DNA of 64,000 nucleotides from Meghimatium bilineatum (Eukaryota > Mollusca > Gastropoda > Stylommatophora > Philomycidae): positions 42,032,181 to 42,096,180 of the forward strand of contig CM067309.1 in the NCBI GenBank assembly GCA_034231615.1. The letters run 5' to 3'. The notes under the pieces are model-generated. The model made no database searches. It had not been told where the DNA came from and saw only the letters and a program-made list of their open reading frames with translations. Position numbers and translations under genes: made by a program. Numbering within the stretch: the stretch's first letter is position 1; the number at the start of each line of letters is the position of its first letter. Shown in pieces: positions 34,972 through 46,900 of the stretch.

Positions 34972-37900
34972 GTAAGATCGGATGTTGTTTTTTCGTAGGT
35001 ATCACAGGTAGGTTAGAATTATCGTATTCTTGTGTGTTAATGATACCCGTACATTACATAGAGAGAGAACAGATCAAGTGGTTTGGCCACTTTATGAGAA
35101 TGCATCACGAAAAGTTGCCCGTACAAGCAAGTTATATAGCCAAATGAGATCAAGGTACAAGTCCAGAGGAAGACCACAGAAAAGATGGATAGAAAACGTC
35201 AGGGACATCCTGAACAGACACGGTCATAGCATAGCCGAGGCCACACATCTGGCTTTAGAACGCAAACTCGAGCTACAATCACCCCTACGCTTAACGGCAA
35301 GAATGGATGACAAACCGGGGAAAGACCATAGACAATGATGCCCATCGCATAACATGGAATTGCCCGTTTAGAATGGTGTTTAAATGCAAGCCGCGACATT
35401 CCGTTCACGCTTTGATAATTTACATGATTAGTCAAGAAATATGTCTGCCGCCGTAAGTTGTCATCAAAACTGTCAAATATTACGTTTCCCGTTAGGATGT
35501 TGCAGGAAGGGAAATTTGTAGATGTGTGGTAAATGTTGCAGCAAGGGAAATTTGTAGATGTGTGATAAATGTTGCAGGAAGGGAAATTTGTAGATGTGTG
35601 GTAAATGTTGCAGGAAGGGAAATTTGTAGATGTGTGGTAAATGTTGCAGCAAGGGAAATTTGTAGATGTGTGATAAATGTTGCAGGAAGGGAAATTTGTA
35701 GATGTGTGGTAAATGTTGCAGGAAGGGAAATTTGTAGCTGTGTGGTAAATGCCGCATGCTCTTGCTGTCGCCACGTCATGTACAGGGTGGGGTTTTTTTT
35801 TTTATTTGCCGTAAGTAGTAACAATGAAATATGAAGATGTTCATCTCTCAAGACATAGAAACATTACCGGCCATCATGATCGTTATTGCGTTGTCATTGA
35901 CAGGGGCCGGCCATCAGGACCGTTAATGCGTTGTCATTGACAGGGGCCGGCCATCAGGACCGTTAATGCGTTGTCATTGACAGGGGCCGGCCATCAGGAC
36001 CGTTAATGCGTGTCATTGACAGGGGCCGGCCATCAGGACCGTTAATGCGTTGTCATTGACAGGTGTTTACCTAAAACAAGAGCTCGATCATGCGCCGTCG
36101 TGTATACCCTATTCAATTAAAAATATTATGACCATTTTGTGAAACGTTGCTTCGGTGGGGTGGGTGGGTAGAAGGGGGTAGTTACACACTTTTGGCTAAG
36201 AGAATATTTGAACCCCAGCCCCCCACCTTATCTAACAGCTGCTGGTCACCCTTGTAAACAAAATCAATGAATTTTCAATACATACATTTAGCGAATACAT
36301 CCATGCATCGTCACTCACATTCACCTAAAATCAGCAATCATGGTATTGATCAGCAGTAATCACACAGCATGCGTGTTTTTACGACATGGAAACTTTGAAA
36401 TAGTTATACACTTCAACTGCTGTAGATAATGGAGAGGGGAAGGTGGAGATTCAAACTTAGCACTTGAGAATATTACCTTTAATACGAGGAACTTGTGCTA
36501 GGAACTTGTGCTAGGAACTTGTACTAGGAACTTCTAATAGTAATTTGTACTAGAAACTTGTACTAGGAGCTTCTCCTAGGAACTTCTACTAATGGTAAAG
36601 CAAAATGAATTAAACTGGTTACTAAAGACACTTACCTTACCTATGAATAAAAATATATAAAAAAGTATATAAAAAACATACAATAAAACTACACAGGACA
36701 AATCTCAACGTATCGATCCAAATGGGACCTTTTTCAAGAGACAAATAACTAATAAACTCAACAAACATACACAAAATAGATGAGTGAAATTTTATCAAGT
36801 CATGTTTCTATGACGCAGAAATGGAAACGTCTAATTATAATGCTGTTTGTGAGTCTTTATGAGATTTCAAATACATCAGCATTTATCAAGAAAACCAGAC
36901 TTGCTGTGTAAACTTGTTCAACCGCGAACGAGAAGAGGAAGAAGAGGAAGAAGATAGAAGCGTATTATTATTATATATACTGTCGACGGTTAATTTACGT
37001 CATTAAATCTTATATATTTACATGCTACTTTTGTTGTACATTACCTGACATATATTTACATGCTACTTTTGTTGTACATTACCTGACTTATATATTTCTT
37101 ACAGGCTACTTTTGTTGTACAATTACCTGACTTATATATTTCTTACAGGCTACTTTTGTTGTACATTACCTGACATATATTTCTTACAAGCTACCTTTGT
37201 TGTACATTACCTGACATATATTTCTTACAAGCTACCTTTGTTGTACATTACCTGACATATATTTCTTACAGGCTACATTTGTTGTACATTACCTGACATA
37301 TATTTCTTACAGGCTACATTTGTTGTACATTACCTGACAAATGGTACAAAAACGTTTAACTGGATCGACAAAATTTTAATGGAAAAGCTTCCCGAACTCA
37401 CGGACAGAGCCTTCCATAACAAATCTAATGATGACCTCTTACAGTGAGTACTTGACCTCTTACAATGAGTACTTGACCTCTTACAGTGAGTACTTGACCT
37501 CTTACAGTGAGTACTTGACCTCTTACAGTGAGTACTTGACCTCTTACAGTGAGTACTTGACCTCTTACAGTGAGTACTTGAATCTACTTCAGGTCAACAG
37601 TTGATCAAACTGTATCTATACCAGGAGTGAGGAAAATAAGGTTCTATGTATAAACCAGGCCTGTTAAGCCATTTTTATTGCCCGAAGGTTGACCTAAATG
37701 TCATATATTCTCGGGTCACAGAGCTAATAAGATACTAGATGGAGCTTCTAAAGACTAGATAAAAGTTTTACGATCACATACCACATGGGAGTTGAATCAG
37801 GCCCGACAACACAAACTAGGTTGCCCACGATAGGCCTACAGCCATCTACCTAACTAATACCTTCTCTACGATTTTATTGTAGCGGTCACAGGATTAACCG

Positions 37901-40900
37901 ACGATTAGTTTTCTGGCTATGACGGGTCCGATTTAGACCTAGAACCTTAGTTTTCTCACCCCTGCAATAGACACATTTGATCTCTTGAAGTAATATTTTA
38001 CCGTCACAGAAAATTTCGAAAGTTGGTAACTCCTTCAATCCACCTTCTTCTTGGTTGTCCTCTGTATCTCGCTGATTCCATTTCATGCTGTATGCCCTTC
38101 TCGCTGACCAATAAGTTTTCTTTTTCAATAAGCCGAATTATTTCAGTCGCTGGTTTTCAATATATTTGGCAACAGATGTTGTTCCAACAGATCTTGTAAA
38201 CTATTTATTTTTCACATGGTCTCTTCTTCTTCAGTTTTCTGTTGTTCTTAGACATCTCATTTCACACACATTAAGCTTTCTCTTTTATCTTTAGTTAGTG
38301 TCCATGTCTGACATTGTTAACACAATGTTGGTATGAAGATTCAATTTATTATTTGAATTTTAGTTTGCAATGGAAATAGATTGTGCCTTCACTATTTAGC
38401 AAATACTGACGGCAACACCAATAGGAGGTATCTGATCCACCACTGGCTAAGTAGCTAAACACTTATGGAAAAACTATGACGCTAATTTAAAACTTGATTA
38501 CGCTTATTTTCACCTTATAGAAATACGACCAAATAAATTTATAAATATCGACCGATGTGTCTTATTCAGGTTGAGTGTTACAACGAGCAACAACAATTAA
38601 AAACCCTGTAAGAAATAAAGAGAAAGTTATTTACAACAGCATCTAGCGTTGGGCAACATGCTTTAGTTATTTATGTTGTTTTGCTGTAACCGAAGGGGTT
38701 GCCCAAAATCTACGCCAACAATTAGGAAGAGGATGGAAGGGGGGGGGTGGAAAAAGCTGGAAAAAAGTTGACGTCAACAAAACAGTTTTTATACAACAAA
38801 ACATGTGTTATTTTTGCGAAATTGTGAAACTTTGTCAAGCCTATTTTCGCCTTGTATATGCATATGGTAAGTTAGCTTGTTCTTATTGAGATTTTTGTGA
38901 AGCCAATCTTCTTCTATATGCAGGTCGAACGTCTGTTTTGAATGATCTTTTAGTCCATGATAATCTTAGGATATTTGTTTAACTCTTAATTTCAAATGTG
39001 GATATTTTCTATTCCATTGCTGATGGCATAGCCGACGTCTCACAACCATATGTTACCAACGGAAAAATCTTGTCTTGTCTTGAGATATCTATGTGTGCCG
39101 TTAGGTTTCATGTGGGGGGAGGGGGGTGTTCTATCAATTTCTAACAGTGATCTCGCTACCATAGTGCAGACTTGGTGTTCTAGTATTTCTCTGATGTCAT
39201 CTATCCATCGTCGTCTGGGTCTTCCCATGTTTATCTTTCCATGTGATCTTTTACTGAAAACTGCTAATGGATTGCGTTCTATTTCCATTCTGTTCAGGTG
39301 ACCGAACCATTTGTTGTTTTGTTTGTCTGTGTATTGTTTGCGCGATATTGTTTTCCTTCGATTTCTTATATTGTCATTCTTTATCTATCTCTTTTTCTTA
39401 CACCTATTGCTGTTCTCATTTTCTTCCTTCCGCATATTCCTTGTTTTTGTTATATTTCTCTGTCACTTTCCAGATCTGTCTTCACACTTATTCTTTGAAC
39501 TTCACAAGAGGTAAATTATAGATCCATAATAATTGTATTTTAATATTCTATGTTTTCCTTGTCATATATTTCTGAGCTGTGATTTTTTTAAGAGCCATTT
39601 TTAATCTCTTTCTAATCTCTGCTAAGCAATCTCCGGTAATGTGAAGTATTATAACACATATTCAAAGTTAGTTGACAGTTTAAGTGTTGCTTGTTTTGTG
39701 AAATATAGGAGTAGATTTCTGTTGATTAAGCATTATTTGTGTTTTCTCTGCATTCAAGAAATCATATTGAGTCTTGTTATGGTGGTTGAATGTGATGTGT
39801 AAATATGATGTTTAACTATAATGTTTACCTATGATGTTACCTATGATGTTTACCTTTGATGTTACCTATGAATCATCTAAGATGATTAAATTATGATGTT
39901 TACTCATGATGTTTAACTATGATGTTTATCTATGATGTTTTTGTGGTGTGGTCATTTCGACGCGTCGTCTTTTGATGTAATTTGAGTATCTTGGTGAAAG
40001 CCTTTTAGTTCGACACGTGCATGATTTCCTGTATATTGTTATTTTTATGAATATATCATGTGTTGTGTTGTGTGTTATTTCACATGAGCAGTCGACAGTG
40101 ATAGTGTGTTAGTCGTCGTTTACTAACGCTTTATTACCTGTTTCCCACGTGAGTACTACTTTCATAGAGTTTTAGTGGCAGAATTACCTTTTATTGTTAC
40201 AGCTGACGGGAATTGAACCAGGTCTGTTCTAGCAACACCGAATCGCTTTGCAGCACAAGTAAACAGGTTTTCCGTACTTGACCAACCACATCCCAAAAAA
40301 AAAGATATGGCGCGGTCAAGACTCTCAGCCTGTGTACTCAGGTCACTGAGAACAGACCAATAGAAACAAGGACTATTGCAACAACAACGAATATCCCGTA
40401 AAAGTATTAAAGTATCCTCAGGAACACAAACACAGAACATGCATATTCGTACACTAGGACCTTTACCTTTACAATTACCTTTTATTGATTGATGTTTACC
40501 TATGATGTTTACCTATGATGTTTACCTATGATGTTTACCTATGATGTGTAAATTATGATGTTTAAACTATGATATTTAACCATGATGTGTGGCTTACATG
40601 AGTTAAAACCTGTGAGACTGCTTGATATTACCACATGATCCTGTGCATACCTAATTTGATGAATTGTATACTCAAAACGGTATTTGATCTCTTTCTGTTT
40701 TAGGCTGTTTGCAAGTTACGTCTCAGATATGGGTGTTGATGTGACACGTTTCCTGGAGCTGACGGACCCTAGGGTAACCAGAGACTTTGAGGTGCTAGCT
40801 AGAGTCATGTGGAAGCACGCATGTGTTCGTAAGTGTCCGCGTCTTGTACATGTGGAAGCACGCCTGTGTTCGTTAAGTGTCCGCATCTTGTACATGTGGA

Positions 40901-43900
40901 AACACGCCTGTGTTCGTAAGTGTCCGCATCTTGTACATTAGAATCTGGTATGTGTAACCCGCTTATAGAACAGAATGTATGACATTGATATGCGTATATA
41001 TAGAATAACATGGGGAGTATTAGTAACAACAAACAAAGAGGCTTTAACAACTGTGCGTATGCAAAAAATAACAATTAAGGGAAATTATAATGACATAATC
41101 TCTTTAGCTGTGAGCAATCAGCACTTGACACATGATGATGATGTAATAATCCCTCAAGCTGTGAGCAGGTAGCTCTTGACACATGATGATGATTAAATAA
41201 TCCCTTTAGCTGTGAGCAGATAGCTTTTCACATCAGATAGCATTTATAACAAAATCACAGGTAAAATACGGAACTATGTGTACCCCCGTATTTGATTATT
41301 TCCATTGCCTATGTTCATCAGACATAGGAAATTTATTTATAAATTTAAACATTTAACTTATTTAGGGTTAGGTTTAGGGTTAGGGTTATTGCATTTTTGG
41401 GAGAGTTATGAGTTACATAAGTAATCCTAACACTAAATAAAATAATATTAAAATTTATAATATGATTTCGATTTCTGATGCTCAATACACAGTCAACGAT
41501 ACACAATACACAGTCAACGATACACAATACACAGTCAACGATACACAATACACATTCAACTATGTTCAATACACAGTTAACGATGTTCAATACACAGTCA
41601 ACGATGTTCAATACACAGTCAACGATGTTCAATACACAGTCAACGAAGTACAATACACAGTCAACGATACACAATACACAGTCAACGATACACAATACAC
41701 AGTCAACGATACACAATACACAGTCAACGATACACAATACACAGCCGACTTCAACCAATAATAATTATTCCTAACTATAAAATAATTAAAACACAAAGTG
41801 CACACAATAAAATCTCTGCTATTTATTATCCCAACTTACCTAAACAACCATATCCATTTCTGAATTACTATCAACAATGGAGAATTAGAAAAAATCACCA
41901 GTTTTGAATACCTTGGTTCTCTTGTCAGCAGTAAAGGTGATTGCTATGAAGAAGTCAGAAGGAAGTTGGCTATCGCGACAAAAGAGCTGATACAAATGAA
42001 AAACATATGGCTGAGCTGCTGCAAAACAACAAAACTAACTCTCCCAAGAACTTGCATATTTTCAGTGGCAATATATCGGTGTGAATTCTGGACAAATCAA
42101 CAACGAAATGAAAAATAAAATAGCAACATTTGAAACAAAATGTTACAGAAAAATCCTCAGAATACCATAGACGATAAAAAATCACAAATGTAGCCATCCT
42201 GAGAGAAATGAATGTAAAAGAAAATTGGCTAAACAACATGGTTCTTTCCAGAAAACTACAATATTTTGGCCATATTAAATACCATGACGGCCTAGAGAAA
42301 CCATAATGAGGGGATGATGTTATGGGGAGGAACAAGTGGCAGACCAAAAAGAAGATGGACGCAAGACATCAAAGACAGCTTGAACATGACGGTAACAGAA
42401 GCAGGCAGACTGGCTAAAGATAGAACGACGTTTCGAAAGCTTGTAACGACTGCTACATCCTGTTCAGTATAAGCTACCTGATGATGATAGGCCAACTTTA
42501 ATTTACTTAGTTTATGCATTTACATTTTCTTCTGATTTTCATTGGTTGTCGAGGCAAAATTTATACAGATTGACCAATGAAAATGACAGGAAAAGTTAAT
42601 TGTATCACTTTAAAAAGTTGATTCCACGATGAACCAGTAGGATTGTATAATTGACGAAAGCCTCCATCTACAATTTTGTCTGTTGTTGTCTAACAATGTG
42701 GTTATAGTAAGATTTCTTGCAGTTTCAATGTATCAGTTTTTGTATGTTGGTCCTTACGTTGACTTCCATATTCCGTCTACGTTTCTTGTGTCTACAACAG
42801 GGGGTATAGCTGAGACCCCAGCTTACATGATTAATGGAATTATCCAGCCAAATATCCAGCAGAGCTGGCAACTGTCCGACTGGAAAAGATACCTTGACCC
42901 GCTACTTAATACTCAGGTTTTTGATAGCATCGATTATGCTGCGGTGAATCAACCATCAGAACAGGTACGTACGTGTTTTGTTGATTCGTATTCTTCTTCT
43001 TCAGCTTTCATTCTCAAACTCTCGTTGGATATCCCTTGTAACAGGACAATGGTCCTACTAGATTTCCAGCAATATGTAGATCAGAGAATAGAAATACGTT
43101 GTGTCGCCGTTTTATTTGCACCAGTGGCCCGACACATCCATCTTCGGTAGGGATCCATAGTATGTTACATTATATTTTTTATTAAACGGGCTTCTCCATA
43201 AAGAGATATATTCTATGCAATAGAATCATATCAATGTGTATTGATGATCCGGTGCTAGATTGTTATATCCGGTATAATTCTGTGTGATGTTTTCAAGTGT
43301 ACATTTACATTATTTTTAAATATCAAATTAACTGGAAGATACTGAGATGTGATGTTCTGTTTTTTTTTAAAAAGACCGATACAAACTCAACAAACAATTA
43401 AGAGAGTTAATTGTGACGTTATCAGAAATGGTGGAGTAAAATGACAAATTATGCCCCCAAAAATAGGAGCAATGAAGATTTATGTAGCGGTGGAATCTCT
43501 CTACAAGTTACCCACAACGTGCGCATCCACAACTTGTATCCCTACAAGTTACCCACAACGTGCGCATCCACAACTTGTATCCCTACAAGTTACCCACAAC
43601 GTGCGCATCCACAACTTGTATCCCTACAAGTTACCCAGAACGTGCGCATCCACAACGTGTATCCCTACAAGTCACCGATCACAAAGAACTCGGTTGATGA
43701 CTAAACCTTGAATAAGATATTCTGCCATCAACATATTATAACTCTGTGATCACAAGTAATTAGAAGTAGACACAGATAAGAGACACACATAGTCGGCTTA
43801 TATCGTGAATGTACTTGCAATTAGAAGTAGACACAGATAAGAGAACTAATTAGTCGGCTTATATCGTGAATGTACTTGCAATTAGAAGTAGACACAGATA

Positions 43901-46900
43901 AGAGAAATAATTAGTCGGCTTATATCGTGAATGTACAAGCAATTAGAAGTAGACACAGATAAGAGAAATAAATAGTCGGCTTATATCGTGAAGTACTTGC
44001 AATTAGAAGTAGACACAGACACACAGAAGTGCCATGTCGAGTGAGGTAGGCAACCATGTTTCTCCACAACTCTCTGTCTCTTGTGTTGAAAATAAGTTCA
44101 GATGGTGACTTAATTTTGTGCCACAGTGACAACCCATCCAGAAATTTCTCTCTTTGTCTTCCTTTGACTCTTCTCCCCTTGATCTTTCCGGTGATCACTA
44201 AATATTCAATGTTTATTTTTATCATGACATGATCTAAATATCGTGATTGTCTTTTTCTAATTTTCGCTATAATTAGTCATTTTACTCCAGAATCTCTGAG
44301 GACTTATACATTACATTTCATGGCTATCCGTTGAAAACCACATGTCAGTTGCCTCCAGTTTAACTTGTGTCCATGCTACGCAATAAAACAAAAAATAATT
44401 CGTTCAATATAACATTGGAATTTGTGCATCTGATGCTATATTTAGTTAAACCATATGAATATATACTTTTTTTTGGTCCATCATGCCTAGTTTTTATAAA
44501 CGAAGGACAACTTTTGATATTTGTCGCATTTCTAATTATTATGCATCAAGAACATAATTTTTACTACTTCAGCTATAAACACCGTCTTGTGTTCAAGAGA
44601 ACAAATTAGTGCAGTTTCACGCTAAAATCGCACCAATTGTATGATGAACTATTCATGTGTAAATGAGTTTATGTAATTGAAAGTAAACATCTTTGAAAAT
44701 GTGCCTGAGTTGTGAGTTGAGAAGTAAACTTTTAATATGCATCGCACATAATCGATAATGGGAACAAATGAGTGCATTTTACTGAAATATATAATTCATA
44801 TGGTCTCTACAATTTCAAATTGCTACAAAAAAAATTCCAATTATATGCGTTATATATATCTGCTGAAGGACATAGTTTTGAGGTTGGGCAAGGCTAGTGG
44901 AACATAGAGGAATGACGAGATTACAGGAATTGTTGGAAAAACGTCTGTGGTCAATTTAACATTGTAATTTAGCAATGCAATTTTAGCAGTGTAATTAAAC
45001 AATGTAATTAAACAATGTATTTTTAACAGTGTAATTTAACAATGTAGTATTTTAGCAGTGTAAATAAACAATGTAATTTAGCAATGTATTTTAATTATAT
45101 AATTTTAACAATGCAGTTTTAACAATGTAATTTTAACGATGTAGTTTAACGGTGTAGTGTAGTTTAACCATGTAATTTTAACAATGTAATTTTAACCATG
45201 TAATTTTAACAATGTAATCTTAACAATGCTGAAATAAAACTCACTATTCTCTGTGCCACGCCCCTGGTATACAGTAAGTAACAAACGGATTGTGTCCAGA
45301 TAACACAGATTTATTTCTTGTTGCACATATCGGCATGTCACACAACCTGGTCACATTCATTATTGATTGCTTTATTTTATTACCTTCGGAGTTATTTTAT
45401 CTTTAAATTCATGTTTAATTTTTGTATTAGTTGCCGGTTGCTTCAAACAGTGTCTAGCCAAATTTTTATCCAAAAAAAAATAATTAAAAAAAAAACAATC
45501 CCAAAAGGGCCAAATTTCCAAATTGTGTACAATTGCTAACAAAATTCAGAATTTTCGATAATTTCTAAACTTCTATAAATGTGTATTACATATCTGGATT
45601 ATAAATATTTACGAAAAGAGGCGAGACAACTTGCTCAAGACCGCGGAGAATTTATGATATCCTTAGGGAAGACTACGTTCTGGAAAGAATATGTCACCTG
45701 ATGATGCTGAAGATCCTCATAAAGTTGTGAAAGATGAATATATACTTATTTTTACTTTATTTGTATTTACCTCTTATTTGTCAGGTTACTGCGGCACTTC
45801 CATTGTGTCGGACATCCTCCGATATTTTGGTTATTTATATGTGAAAGAAGCACAGTAACAGAAGCACTGGACAAGAAAATAAAGTCATTTGAAACAAAAT
45901 GTCTCATAAAACTCGTAAATATTAGCTGCGAAGTATGTAAATTAAACAAGCAAATAAGAGACGACAGCAAGAAGGAATATGTTTCTACAATAATATAATT
46001 GCGCATGCGGTTGTGTCTGTGGGTCTCACCAATGGCTCACTAAACAAACCACCCATGCAACAACAAAAAAAACCTTAGTAGATGACATGCAGCTATGTTG
46101 TTCCGGCATGATGACGTTGTGCTTGAACTAGTTACAGTCACGGCGTGGGTGTGTGAAACAACAAAGAAACCTGTCGCAAGGGCCAGAGTTGTGCCCTGAT
46201 GTCGACGTCTGTGTCAGTGGCATTAGACTCGAAGCACCATCGAGTCGGATGGCTGCTGGAACAGAGAGCGGAGCGGTTATGGGAATGCCCCACGTGCTGT
46301 GAGGCCAGTTTTCTAATCAAGAATCAAGAATAATATGAAGAATACGATGCATTTATATCCGACTTTTACATATAAAGTAAGTAGAAAGTCAACAGCATCT
46401 AAATTGCTACCAGATGGTTAAACAAAAAGAGAAGACAAACAACAAAACTCATCATAGAACCGTGATCAAAGAGTGTATGCCTAAGTGTCTCAAAACATGC
46501 AAGAATTACACAGAGTAGCATCACATCGTTCGAACTGCAGAAACACTGGCTTCTGCCCTGTGCACCGTATTCAGGACTGAGGCAACATACATGGACATCT
46601 TAGACAGATAGATATATCGATAGATATTCATATAATAAATATAGGCAGACAGACACAGACAGACAGACAGACGGACTGACAGATGAAATACATAATTTTG
46701 TCAGCGATGTCAGTCAGAAAGTTTAAGACATTTTCTTTTTACTTTTTTTTCTCTGATATCCGTTTTTGCATATTTCTTAATCCCTGATGTGTAATTGATA
46801 AAGGCTACCATTTAATTGTAAAACTATTGTCCAAACGTCACATTTTATAAATGCTGAAATCAAAACTAAATTTGGATGCCTATGTGAATACTTTGTCAAT

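Noticed and set aside
41362-41388. True telomere or chromosome end
   Set aside because: Only four imperfect hexamers inside an intron; interstitial repeat.
42723-42800. Upstream acceptor for exon 4 at 42722, which also keeps frame
   Set aside because: It would insert about 26 hydrophobic residues between WKHACV and the TP loop. The acceptor at 42800 restores the family pattern RGIxxTP. It may still be a minor isoform.
44367-44609. 80-codon hydrophobic frame as a membrane protein
   Set aside because: AT-rich codons give Phe/Leu/Ile by composition; no signal-anchor logic, and it lies inside an intron next to a LINE end.
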